NCBI RefSeq assembly: GCF_003268675.1
Contig: NZ_CP029378.1
Span: 3,224,001-3,288,000 of the forward strand
Direction of reading: 5' to 3'
DNA: 64,000 bases
Origin: Streptomyces bacillaris
Lineage (GTDB): Bacteria; Actinomycetota; Actinomycetes; Streptomycetales; Streptomycetaceae
The notes under the pieces are model-generated. The model had not been told where the DNA came from. It searched no databases and saw only the letters and a program-made list of their open reading frames with translations. The position numbers were made by a program, and so were the translations under genes. Numbering within the stretch: position 1 is the stretch's first letter; the number at the start of each line of letters is the position of its first letter. Below, in pieces: positions 15,694 to 23,314 of this stretch.

Positions 15694-15906
15694 GTGGTGC
15701 ATACTGTGCGACGCACGCTGCGGGGAGTCGAACAGGAGCGCGCAGAGACCGCGAGAATCGCTTCCCGGGCAGGCCCGGCACATCTCCGGCAAGAGCCCTC
15801 GCCCCGGACCGGAGCCGCCGCACAGGCCACCCCCGGATCGTCCGGTTCCAGAACCACTCGCATCCCACGGAGCGTACCCGAGCGCGGCCCCGACTCCACC
15901 CGGTGA
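15694..15906 (+). CDS. possible small basic protein
   Basis: A 70-codon frame starting at GTG 15694 (GTG 15697 also possible) with GAAGGAG at 15682-15688, an ideal ribosome-binding site. The product is Arg-rich and basic with no recognised domain. Third-position GC is lower than in neighbouring genes, so coding status is doubtful. It fills part of the 447-nt gap between the RsbW-like and acyl-CoA dehydrogenase genes; a TTGACG element at 15636 could belong to its promoter. Nothing else is seen in the gap. Confidence 0.3.
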   Translation: MVHTVRRTLRGVEQERAETARIASRAGPAHLRQEPSPRTGAAAQATPGSSGSRTTRIPRSVPERGPDSTR

Positions 15907-15998
15907 CGAATCACGCAAAGGACACAACCCGGTATCGACGCCGAGCGACTGCACTGAGTCACCCTCCGCCCTCCGCTTCCTTCCGGCCCCGCCGCGCG

Positions 15999-17114
15999 TC
16001 AACCCGAGGCCGCTGAACCGCTGTACAGCGGCGGCACGGGGCCGGAGGAAGGGCCCAGAGCGGCGGCCAGGATCTCCTCCGACTCCGCCGCCGTGAGCCA
16101 CCGGGACGCCCGCAGCCAGGCCCGTTTCAGGTGGAGGTGAACATCTGCCTCCCAGGTGAACCCCATCCCGCCGTGGATCTGGAGGCAGTCCCGCGCGTTG
16201 CGTACGGCCGCCTCGTCGGCCAGCAGTTTGGCCGCCGCGATCTCCACCGGGTCGGCGGTGAGCGCGGCCGCGTACAGGGCGCTCCGGGCCGGTTCGGTGC
16301 GGGCGAGCATGTCGGCGCAGAGGTGTTTGACCGCCTGGAACGATCCGATGGGCGCTCCGAACTGTTCCCGCGTACGGGCGTGTTGGACGGCCATCTCGGT
16401 GGTGCGCGTGGCGCTCCCGAGTTGTTCGGCAGCAGTGAGGAGCGCCCCCTCGCGGCACAGTGCGCCGGGGTACGCCTCCGAGCCACCCGCGAGCCCCGAG
16501 GCGGCCCCCGCAAGCCCCTCCACCTGGTACGCCTCCGAGCCACGCGCAAGCCCCATGGCAGCCCCCGCGATCCCCTCCGCCCGGTGCAGCGGGGTCAGCG
16601 GGTCCAGCGACCGTACGGGCCCCGCCTCCGCCACGGACGCCGCCAGCGCCTCCCCGGTCAGGGCGCCGGAGCCCGCCCGTACGCCGGAACCCGACAGTGC
16701 GGCGGCGGGATCCGTCAGTACGCCCGGGCCCACCAGCACCGCGTCCGCCTCCGCCAGGTGCGCCACCGGCCGACCGCCGCCCTCCAGCGCCGTCACCACC
16801 GCCTCCCCCTCCGCGGCCCCCTCCACCGCCCCCGCCGCCAGGTGTGTGGCCACCAGCGGGCCCGGCAGCAGCGCCCGGCCGGCCTCCTCGAAGAGCAGCA
16901 CCGCCTCCGGCAGCCCGAGCCCCACGCCGCCCGCCTCCTCCGGCAGCCGCAGCGCGAAGAGTCCGGCCGCCCCCAGCTCGCGCCAGAGCCCCCGGTCCAC
17001 CGTCCCGCCCCGCTCCACCGCCGCCCGCAGCGCCTCCCGGTCGAACACCGCGCCGAGCAGATCGCGCATCCCGGACCGCAGGGCCCGCTGGTCGTCCGAG
17101 AGCTGGAGGTCCAT
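15999..17114 (-). CDS. acyl-CoA dehydrogenase (2 of 3), internal duplication
   Basis: A 371-residue acyl-CoA dehydrogenase of the shorter, divergent type often paired with a canonical one, as in heteromeric dehydrogenases of actinobacterial steroid catabolism. The N-terminal helical domain is clear (LSDDQRALRSGMRDLL), and the C-terminal part has ARTREQFGAPIGSFQAVKHLCADM and NARDCLQIHGGMGFTWE. The middle domain is degenerate and contains two copies of a 19-residue unit beginning EGxAGAAxGLAxGSEAY, encoded by a 57-bp tandem repeat at 16469-16582. It starts 7 nt after the stop of the dehydrogenase encoded just upstream, so the two probably form one enzyme complex. Confidence 0.88.
   Translation of the reverse strand: MDLQLSDDQRALRSGMRDLLGAVFDREALRAAVERGGTVDRGLWRELGAAGLFALRLPEEAGGVGLGLPEAVLLFEEAGRALLPGPLVATHLAAGAVEGAAEGEAVVTALEGGGRPVAHLAEADAVLVGPGVLTDPAAALSGSGVRAGSGALTGEALAASVAEAGPVRSLDPLTPLHRAEGIAGAAMGLARGSEAYQVEGLAGAASGLAGGSEAYPGALCREGALLTAAEQLGSATRTTEMAVQHARTREQFGAPIGSFQAVKHLCADMLARTEPARSALYAAALTADPVEIAAAKLLADEAAVRNARDCLQIHGGMGFTWEADVHLHLKRAWLRASRWLTAAESEEILAAALGPSSGPVPPLYSGSAASG
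16469..16582. repeat. 57-bp in-frame tandem duplication
   Basis: Two imperfect copies of a 57-bp unit (16469-16525 and 16526-16582), each starting GGTACGCCTCCGAGCCAC, lie inside the acyl-CoA dehydrogenase gene and add 19 residues without breaking the frame. Confidence 0.75.
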
Positions 17115-17121
17115 GGCCGGG

Positions 17122-18279
17122 TCAGCGCCCCTTCGGCAGGCCGAGGATGCGCTCGGCGACGATGTTCCGCTGGATCTGCGAGGTGCCCGCCGCGATCGTG
17201 TACGCGAGGGAGGAGAGCCGGTCCAGGACCCACTCCCGGTCCAGGTCGAACGCCCCTTCCGCGCCCAGCACCTCCGCCGCCGCCTCGTACAGCTCCTGGC
17301 GGGCGCCGGAGTAGCGCAGCTTGAAGACCGAGCCCCCGACGCCCGGGACCCCACCTGTGCGCTCCGACTCGCCGACGTTCGCCTGGGTGAGCCGCCACAG
17401 GGCCCGGAATTCGGCGTTCAGGCGGCCGAGCCTGCGGCGCAGCACGGGGTCGTCCCAGCGCCCGTTGCGGCGGGCCTCGGCGGCGAGCGCGTCCAGGGTG
17501 CGGCGGCAGGCGACGACCTCACCGACGAAGGCCGTACCGCGTTCGAAGGAGAGGGTGACCATGGTGACCCGCCAGCCGTCGTTCTCGGCGCCGACCCGGT
17601 TCCGTACCGGCACCCGGACCTCGTCGAGGAACACCTCCGCGAACTCCGTCGACCCGGCCGGCGTCCGCAGCGGCCGGACCGTGATGCCGGGTGCGTCCAT
17701 GGGCATCGCCAGCCAGCTGATCCCCCGGTGCTTCGGCGCGTCCGCATCCGTCCGCACCAGCAGCTCGCACCAGTCGGCCACCTCCGCGTGCGAGGTCCAG
17801 ATCTTCTGCCCGCTCACCACGTAGTCGTCCCCGTCGCGCACCGCCCGCGTCCGCAGTGCGGCCAGGTCCGACCCCGCCTCCGGCTCGCTGAACCCCTGGC
17901 ACCAGATCTCGTCCCCGCGCAGCACCGGCGGCAGCCAGCGGGCTCGCTGCCCGGCCGTGCCCTCGGCCGCGATGGTCGGCCCGGCGTGCAGCAGCCCGAC
18001 GAAGTTGGCCCCGACATAGGGGGCCCCGGCCTTCTCCGTCTCCTCCAGGAAGATCAGGTGCTGGGTGGGGGTGGCACCCTGCCCGCCCGCGTCCACAGGC
18101 CAGTGCAGCCCCGCGTACCCGGCGTCGTACAGCATCCGCTGCCAGGCCGTGTCGTACGCCCGGCGCGCGGGCCAGTCGTCGGGCGAGGGCTTCGGAGGCA
18201 GCCCGGGGAGCACGGCGGCCAGCCACGCACGCAGTCGTGCCCGGAACTCCTCCTCCGCCTCCGTGTACGCCAGATCCAC
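17122..18279 (-). CDS. acyl-CoA dehydrogenase (3 of 3)
   Basis: A 385-residue canonical acyl-CoA dehydrogenase: WCQGFSEPEAGSDLAALRT and VVSGQKIWTSHAEVADW in the FAD-binding beta domain, and IAAGTSQIQRNIVAERILGLPKGR at the C-terminus. The start is GTG 18279. It lies between the amidohydrolase (13-nt gap) and the divergent dehydrogenase gene (7-nt gap), and the three form one minus-strand operon under the 19577 operator. Together with the partner dehydrogenase it may act as a heteromer on a bulky acyl-CoA, an inference from actinobacterial FadE-type pairs. Confidence 0.92.
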   Translation of the reverse strand: MDLAYTEAEEEFRARLRAWLAAVLPGLPPKPSPDDWPARRAYDTAWQRMLYDAGYAGLHWPVDAGGQGATPTQHLIFLEETEKAGAPYVGANFVGLLHAGPTIAAEGTAGQRARWLPPVLRGDEIWCQGFSEPEAGSDLAALRTRAVRDGDDYVVSGQKIWTSHAEVADWCELLVRTDADAPKHRGISWLAMPMDAPGITVRPLRTPAGSTEFAEVFLDEVRVPVRNRVGAENDGWRVTMVTLSFERGTAFVGEVVACRRTLDALAAEARRNGRWDDPVLRRRLGRLNAEFRALWRLTQANVGESERTGGVPGVGGSVFKLRYSGARQELYEAAAEVLGAEGAFDLDREWVLDRLSSLAYTIAAGTSQIQRNIVAERILGLPKGR

Positions 18280-18292
18280 CGCCCTGTCCCGC

Positions 18293-19528
18293 CTACGTGT
18301 CCAGGTCCAGGCCGAGCATCCGGATCGCGTTGCCGCGCAGCAGTTTGTAGACCGTCTCGTCGTCCAGACCCTTGACGTGGTCGAGCGCGACCTCCTTGGT
18401 GTGCGGGAAGGTCGAGTCCACGTGTGGGTAGTCGGTCTCGAAGGTGGCGTTGTCCCGGCCGACGACGTCCAGGGACGCGATGCCGTGCTTGTCGCGGAAG
18501 AAGCAGCAGAACATCTGGCGGTAGTAGTACGTGGACGGCGGCTCCGGGATCAGATCGCGCACCCCGCCCCACGCCCGGTGCTCCTCCCACACGTCGTCGG
18601 CACGCTCCAGGGCGTACGGAATCCATCCCATCTGCCCTTCGCTGTAAGCCAGTTTGAGCGTCGGGAACTTCACCAGCACCCCGCTGAAGAGGAAGTCCAT
18701 CATCGAGGCCATCGCGTTGTTGAAGGAGAGCGAGGCCTGCACGGCGGGCGGGGCGTCCGGGGAGGCCGCGGGCATCTGGGAGCTGGAGCCTATGTGCATG
18801 TTGACGACGGTGCCGGTCTCCTGGCAGACGGCGAAGAACGGGTCCCAGTAGCCGGTGTGGATGGAGGGGAGCCCGAGATAGGTCGGGATCTCGGAGAAGG
18901 TGACCGCGCGGACGCCCCGCGCCGCGTTCCGCTGGATCTCCGCGACGGCCAGGTCGATGTCCCAGAGCGGGATGATGCAGAGCGGGATCAGCCGGCCGCC
19001 GCTGTCGCCGCACCACTCCTCCACCATCCAGTCGTTGTACGCGCGCACGCAGGCGAGGGCGATCTCCTTGTCGTGCGCCTCGGCGAAGGTCTGGCCGCAG
19101 AAGCGCGGGAAGGTCGGGAAGCAGAGAGATGCCTCGACGTGGTTGAGGTCCATGTCCTTGAGGCGCTCGGCCGGGTCCCAGCAGCCGGGGCGCATCTCGG
19201 CCCGGGTGATGCCCTCCAGCGTCATGTCGTCGCGGTCGAAGCCGACGGCGGCGATGTTCCGCTTGTACGGGAACTTCAGGTCCTCGTAGATCCACCAGTC
19301 GGCCGGCGGTCCGTCCGGGTCCATCGTGATGACGTATTTCCCGCCCGTGTAAGCCAGTTCACCGATTCCGGCCGTCAGCGGCTGCGGCCCGCGCTCGCGG
19401 TACCTGGCGGGGAGCCAGGTGGCGAAGAGGTGCGCGGGTTCGATCACATGGTCGTCGACGCTGACGATCCGGGGCAGTTCCGCGTCCGTCATCGTGCCGT
19501 CGTCCGTCGTCGTGCCGTCATCCGTCAT
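18293..19528 (-). CDS. amidohydrolase family (amidohydrolase_2) metal-dependent hydrolase
   Basis: A 411-residue TIM-barrel amidohydrolase of the ACMSD/gamma-resorcylate decarboxylase-like subgroup. Features are VDDHVIEPAHLF (first-strand metal motif, here DxH), the central VNMHIGSSSQMP histidine strand, and ETDYPHVDSTFPHTKE near the C-terminus with the metal-site aspartate. Such enzymes hydrolyse or decarboxylate ring acids. The N-terminus has a near-repeat (MTDDGTTTDDGTMTDAE); the start may be 19528 or ATG 19492. It is first in an operon with two acyl-CoA dehydrogenases and is divergent from the acyl-CoA ligase. Confidence 0.88.
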   Translation of the reverse strand: MTDDGTTTDDGTMTDAELPRIVSVDDHVIEPAHLFATWLPARYRERGPQPLTAGIGELAYTGGKYVITMDPDGPPADWWIYEDLKFPYKRNIAAVGFDRDDMTLEGITRAEMRPGCWDPAERLKDMDLNHVEASLCFPTFPRFCGQTFAEAHDKEIALACVRAYNDWMVEEWCGDSGGRLIPLCIIPLWDIDLAVAEIQRNAARGVRAVTFSEIPTYLGLPSIHTGYWDPFFAVCQETGTVVNMHIGSSSQMPAASPDAPPAVQASLSFNNAMASMMDFLFSGVLVKFPTLKLAYSEGQMGWIPYALERADDVWEEHRAWGGVRDLIPEPPSTYYYRQMFCCFFRDKHGIASLDVVGRDNATFETDYPHVDSTFPHTKEVALDHVKGLDDETVYKLLRGNAIRMLGLDLDT

Positions 19529-19576
19529 GGCGTGTCGTCTCCTCCGGCGCGCACCCCGACGTCCCGCGGGCGCTTT

Positions 19577-19591
19577 CTGATGATCCGTCAG
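19577..19591. promoter_or_regulatory. CTGACG-N3-CGTCAG-like operator, site 3
   Basis: CTGATG ATC CGTCAG, one mismatch from symmetry, lies 48 nt upstream of the amidohydrolase start (19528) in the divergent region. Confidence 0.58.
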
Positions 19592-19666
19592 ATTGAGTTG
19601 CGGCCATCAGGCTAGCCCCGCACCCCTGGACCGACAAGGCGCGGCGCCCTACGCTCTGCGCAATAT

Positions 19667-19681
19667 CTGACTGATCGTCAG
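19667..19681. promoter_or_regulatory. CTGACG-N3-CGTCAG-like operator, site 4
   Basis: CTGACT GAT CGTCAG, one mismatch from symmetry, lies just before the ribosome-binding site (CGGAGGG) of the acyl-CoA ligase gene at 19697. Confidence 0.6.
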
Positions 19682-19696
19682 TTCGGAGGGACCCCT

Positions 19697-21274
19697 GTGA
19701 CCGCCGTGAACGACGTGACCGCGACCGCCCGCGCGCTCGGTGCCTCCCGCACCTTCTGGGGACTGCTCGAAGCCCGGGCCACCCGCACCCCCGACCGCCC
19801 GGTCCTGCTCCAGGAGGACCGGTCCCTGACCTTCGGCGAGCTGCGCGACCGGGCGGAGCGGGTGGCGGCCGGGCTGTACGGGATGGGGGTGCGGGCGGGG
19901 AGCGTGGTGGCCTGGCAGCTGCCGACCCGGCTGGAGACGGCCCTGCTCTCCTTCGCGCTCACCCGGCTCGGGGCCGTGCAGACTCCGGTCATCCCGTTCT
20001 ACCGGGACCGTGAAGTGCGGTTCGCGCTACGGGAGTCGGGGGCCGCGTTCTTCGCCGTACCGGGCGTGTGGCGCGGCTTCGACCACACGGCGATGGCCGA
20101 GCGGATCGCGGCCGGACTCCCCGATCCCCCGCGCGTCTTCGAGGCGTACGACGCCCTCCCCGACGGCGATCCGGTGGTGCTGCCGCCACCACCGGGGGTG
20201 GAGTCCGGCGACGACGTGCGCTGGATCTACTGGACCTCCGGCACCACCTCCGACCCCAAGGGCGTGCTGCACACGGACCGTTCGCTGATCGCGGGCGGTT
20301 CGTGCCTCGCCCACGCCCTGAAGCTGGGCGCGGACGACGTGGGCTCGATGGCGTTCCCGTACGCGCATGTCGCCGGGCCCGACTACACGGTGATGCTCCT
20401 GCTGTACGGGTTCCCGGCGGTGCTGTTCGAGCAGTTCGCGCTGCCGGCCGCGCTGGCGGAGTACCGGCGCCACGGGGTCACCGTGGCGGGCGGCTCGACG
20501 GCCTTCTACGCGATGTTCCTGGCCGAGCAGCGCAAGGACCCGGGCCGCCCGCTGATCCCCTCCCTGCGGCTGCTGGCGGGCGGCGGGGCGCCCAAGCCGC
20601 CGGAGCTGTACCACGCGGTGGTACGGGAGATGGGGGTGCGGCTCACCCATGGGTACGGGATGACCGAGGCCCCGATGATCACCATGGGTGCCCCGGACGA
20701 CACCCCGGACCACCTGGCCCGCACCGAGGGGCGGCCCGGCGAGGGGATGGAGATCCGGATCACCGACGAGCGGGGCGAGCCGCTCCCGTACGGCGTGGAG
20801 GGCGAGGTACGGCTGCGCGGGGAGGCGGTCTGCCGGGGCTATCTGGACCCCGCCGCCTCGGCCGCCGCCTTCGACGCGGACGGGTTCCTGATCACCGGGG
20901 ATCTCGGCCGCCTCCAGGAGAGCGGACACCTCACGCTCACCGGACGGCTGAAGGACATCATCATCCGCAAGGGCGAGAACATCTCCGCCAAGGAGATCGA
21001 GGACCTGCTCCACACCCACCCGGGCGTGGCGGACGCGGCGGTGATCGGACTCCCGGACGCCGAGCGCGGTGAGCGGGTCTGCGCGGTGGTCGAGCGGGCG
21101 CCGGGCACGGACGCGCCGACCCTGGCCGAACTCTCCGCCCTGCTGCGGTCCGCCGGGCTCTCCGTCCACAAGGTGCCGGAGCAGCTGGAGGTGGTGGACG
21201 CCCTGCCCCGCAACGAGACGCTGCGCAAGGTGCTCAAGTACAAGCTGCGGGAACGGTTCGGCGGGGACGCCTGA
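19697..21274 (+). CDS. AMP-forming acyl-CoA synthetase / ligase
   Basis: A 525-residue ANL-superfamily ligase. Motifs in order: IYWTSGTTSDPKGVLHT (P-loop-like A3), LTHGYGMTEAPM (A5), FLITGDLGRL and GRLKDIIIRKGENISAKEIEDLL (A7-A8), and the C-terminal RNETLRKVLKYKLRERF with the catalytic Lys. It activates a carboxylic acid as acyl-CoA and so would feed the three acyl-CoA dehydrogenases nearby. It resembles cyclohexanecarboxylate- or medium-chain-type ligases, but the acid cannot be named. Start GTG 19697, with an operator immediately upstream. Confidence 0.92.
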   Translation: MTAVNDVTATARALGASRTFWGLLEARATRTPDRPVLLQEDRSLTFGELRDRAERVAAGLYGMGVRAGSVVAWQLPTRLETALLSFALTRLGAVQTPVIPFYRDREVRFALRESGAAFFAVPGVWRGFDHTAMAERIAAGLPDPPRVFEAYDALPDGDPVVLPPPPGVESGDDVRWIYWTSGTTSDPKGVLHTDRSLIAGGSCLAHALKLGADDVGSMAFPYAHVAGPDYTVMLLLYGFPAVLFEQFALPAALAEYRRHGVTVAGGSTAFYAMFLAEQRKDPGRPLIPSLRLLAGGGAPKPPELYHAVVREMGVRLTHGYGMTEAPMITMGAPDDTPDHLARTEGRPGEGMEIRITDERGEPLPYGVEGEVRLRGEAVCRGYLDPAASAAAFDADGFLITGDLGRLQESGHLTLTGRLKDIIIRKGENISAKEIEDLLHTHPGVADAAVIGLPDAERGERVCAVVERAPGTDAPTLAELSALLRSAGLSVHKVPEQLEVVDALPRNETLRKVLKYKLRERFGGDA

Positions 21275-21342
21275 ACGCCGGACTCGTGAACGGGCCCTAC
21301 GAGCCACGGACTCGCGGGCTCGCGAGGTGGTGCGCACGCGTT

Positions 21343-21367
21343 ACGGGGGTGGGTCGCCCACCCCCGT
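21343..21367. terminator. terminator hairpin between convergent genes
   Basis: ACGGGGGTGGG (21343-21353) and CCCACCCCCGT (21357-21367) are perfect 11-bp arms with a 3-nt loop between the acyl-CoA ligase (ends 21274) and EF-hand (ends 21379) genes. Confidence 0.78.
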
Positions 21368-21378
21368 ACACCCCGGGG

Positions 21379-21906
21379 CTACTTGTCGTCCGGCTCGATC
21401 ACCGTGAAGTACACGGCGAGCGCGGAGACCACATCGCTCTCGGCGATCAGCCCGTCCCGGTCCGTGTCCAGGCTCTGGGCCGCGATGCCCGCGATCTCGG
21501 GGCTGGCCCCGAGCACCCGCAGCGCCCGCTCCACGGAGGCCACCGACGCCCGGCCGCCGTTGTCGTCGCTGTCCGCGACCGCGATCGCCGCCCGCAGGAA
21601 GGGACGGGCGATCTCCGCGAACCGCTCGGGATTGTCCCGCAGCCGCTTCACCGCCCCGCCGACGAACTCCTCACGGGTGACCCGCTGGTCCCCGTCCACG
21701 TCGGCGATGCCCGCCATGCCCTGCCAGAAGGCCTCGGCCCCCGTGTAGAGCGCCTGGCCCTTGTCGCAGCGGGCCGTCGTACCGAACTCGGTGAGCAGAC
21801 GGGCGGCTGCGGCGTTGAAATCGGCGCGATCGATGGTGCCGTTGCCGTCCTGGTCGAAGGCGGCGAAACGGTGCGCGATCTTGCGCTCGTACTCTGCGCT
21901 GTCCAT
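21379..21906 (-). CDS. EF-hand calcium-binding protein (calerythrin-like)
   Basis: A 175-residue cytoplasmic EF-hand protein of the calerythrin type known from actinomycetes. Loops are DQDGNGTIDRADF (about 19-31), DVDGDQRVTREEF (about 69-81), a degenerate loop at DSDDNGGRASVASV (about 112-125), and DTDRDGLIAESDV (about 146-158). The first, second and fourth keep the acidic 1-3-5 and -12 ligands; the third lacks the final Glu. It probably buffers or senses calcium; a role in development is known for some Streptomyces relatives but is only analogy here. Monocistronic, with its own terminator. Confidence 0.9.
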   Translation of the reverse strand: MDSAEYERKIAHRFAAFDQDGNGTIDRADFNAAAARLLTEFGTTARCDKGQALYTGAEAFWQGMAGIADVDGDQRVTREEFVGGAVKRLRDNPERFAEIARPFLRAAIAVADSDDNGGRASVASVERALRVLGASPEIAGIAAQSLDTDRDGLIAESDVVSALAVYFTVIEPDDK

Positions 21907-22043
21907 GCGGGGAGCGTACGTCGCCGGAGGCGTTCACGTGTCACTCCGGGACGCCTCCTGTGTGACAACCTCGCTTCAGCACCGAACGCTTTCGGCCGGT
22001 CACGGTCGGCGGTCACGCACCGGGCGCGGTCGCCCACGGGCGG

Positions 22044-22418
22044 TCAGGCGGTCAGCGGCTGGCAAGTGTCCCCGGCGGCGGACTCCGCGTCCGGGTAGAC
22101 GTCGAAGAGCCGGCGTACGCCCAGCGCCCCCAGCACCTTGTTGACGTGGGAGCCGTCCTCGGCGCCCCGGGCCGGGAGGATCAGCCGCAGCCGCCCGCCG
22201 CAGGACTTCATCAGCCGGCGCGAGGCGATCAGCACCCCGACCCCGCTGGAGTCGCAGAAGAAGACCTCCGACAGGTCGAGCACCACGTCGTGGCGCCCCT
22301 CCGCGACCGCGTCGTGGACGGACTGACGCACGACGGGTGAGCTGACGAGATCGAGTTCACCCCGTATGCGCAGCACGGTCCAGTCGCCCTGCTCGGTCTC
22401 GTCCACCTTCAGCGTCAC
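22044..22418 (-). CDS. STAS-domain anti-sigma factor antagonist
   Basis: A 124-residue single STAS domain, the SpoIIAA/RsbV fold. The phosphorylatable Ser region is FFCDSSGVGVLIASRRL, with DLSEV just before. The C-terminal 15 residues are family-variable. The GTG at 22418 is chosen because GAGAGG lies about 8 nt upstream and because homology begins there; an upstream in-frame extension is probably untranslated. Such proteins release a sigma factor by binding its anti-sigma kinase when dephosphorylated. It is divergent from a sigma factor gene 300 bp away, which suggests but does not prove a shared pathway. Confidence 0.88.
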   Translation of the reverse strand: MTLKVDETEQGDWTVLRIRGELDLVSSPVVRQSVHDAVAEGRHDVVLDLSEVFFCDSSGVGVLIASRRLMKSCGGRLRLILPARGAEDGSHVNKVLGALGVRRLFDVYPDAESAAGDTCQPLTA

Positions 22419-22720
22419 GCGACTGGACCTCTCGTTCCGGGGGCTCCCGGTGATCCGGAAGTTTCCGTTCCTCCTCGCGGCTGCCCAACCGCGCATCCAT
22501 GAAACACCGCTCACGCCCCCGGGGCCCAGGCGGTTTCCGGTGGAAATGATCACTTCAGCCGGTTTTCCCTGCTCAGGGAAGCCGGGGCGACAAGAACGGC
22601 CGAAAGAGATCGGTGGAAAGCCCGGCGTCCTTACATCGGACAGTTGCGGCAAAGGCAGGTACGGGGCTTGCGCGGGCGACTACATTCGGACAGCGAGGAC
22701 AGAGGCTGGGGGTTGGTTCG

Positions 22721-23314
22721 ATGGCGAAGGACGCACCGCCCCGCTGGGACCGCAGGATGCAGCAGAGGCTGGTCCGCGGTGAGGCGGCGGCGCTCGGCGA
22801 GCTGTACGACCGGTTCGCCTCCCTCGTCCACAGCCAGGCGCACCGGATGCTCGACGACGAGGACGCGGCCGATCTGGTCACCCGCGAGGTCTTCGCCCAG
22901 ATCTGGGAGAACCCCGAGGCGTACGACCCGCGGCAGGGCTCGATGCGCTCCTGGGTCGCCCGGCTCACCCACCGCCACGCGGTGCAGCGGCTGCGGCGGG
23001 CGGCCACCGCGTCGTACGCGGAGGAGCACGGCGAGGGTGGCGCGCCGGACCCGGAGGAGCTGGAGCGGCGGGTGCGCAGCGCCACCTCGGCGGCCCGTGC
23101 CGACTTCATCGTCTCCTCGATGCCCGCGTCGCTGCGGCAGGCGCTGGAGCTGGCGTACATCCAGCGCCGGGACTACCGGCAGACCGCGGCCGACCTCGGG
23201 GTCACCGAGGACGAGGCCCGCCGCCGGCTCCGGCTCGGCCTCCAGCTGCTCTCCACCGCCGGGACCCGGCCGCTCGACGGCCCTCCGCCACCCGGTCCCG
23301 GACGTGCCCGGTGA
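22721..23314 (+). CDS. RNA polymerase sigma factor (ECF type)
   Basis: A 197-residue two-domain sigma factor. Region 2 covers about residues 12-85 (LGELYDRFASLVHSQAHRMLDDEDAADLVTREVFAQIW, then RSWVARLTHRHAVQRLRR), and region 4 about 130-180 (LPASLRQALELAYIQRRDYRQTAADLGVTEDEARRRLRLGL; the first residues read MPASLRQ). It ends GTGA, overlapping the start of the downstream ZAS anti-sigma gene, the classical arrangement for co-expression with its inhibitor. The start ATG 22721 is chosen because region 2 begins soon after. Its promoter targets are not visible. Confidence 0.88.
   Translation: MAKDAPPRWDRRMQQRLVRGEAAALGELYDRFASLVHSQAHRMLDDEDAADLVTREVFAQIWENPEAYDPRQGSMRSWVARLTHRHAVQRLRRAATASYAEEHGEGGAPDPEELERRVRSATSAARADFIVSSMPASLRQALELAYIQRRDYRQTAADLGVTEDEARRRLRLGLQLLSTAGTRPLDGPPPPGPGRAR

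Noticed and set aside
13020..21274. A polyketide or other secondary-metabolite cluster
   Set aside because: No ketosynthase, adenylation-carrier or terpene synthase domains; acyl-CoA ligase, dehydrogenases and hydrolases fit catabolism.
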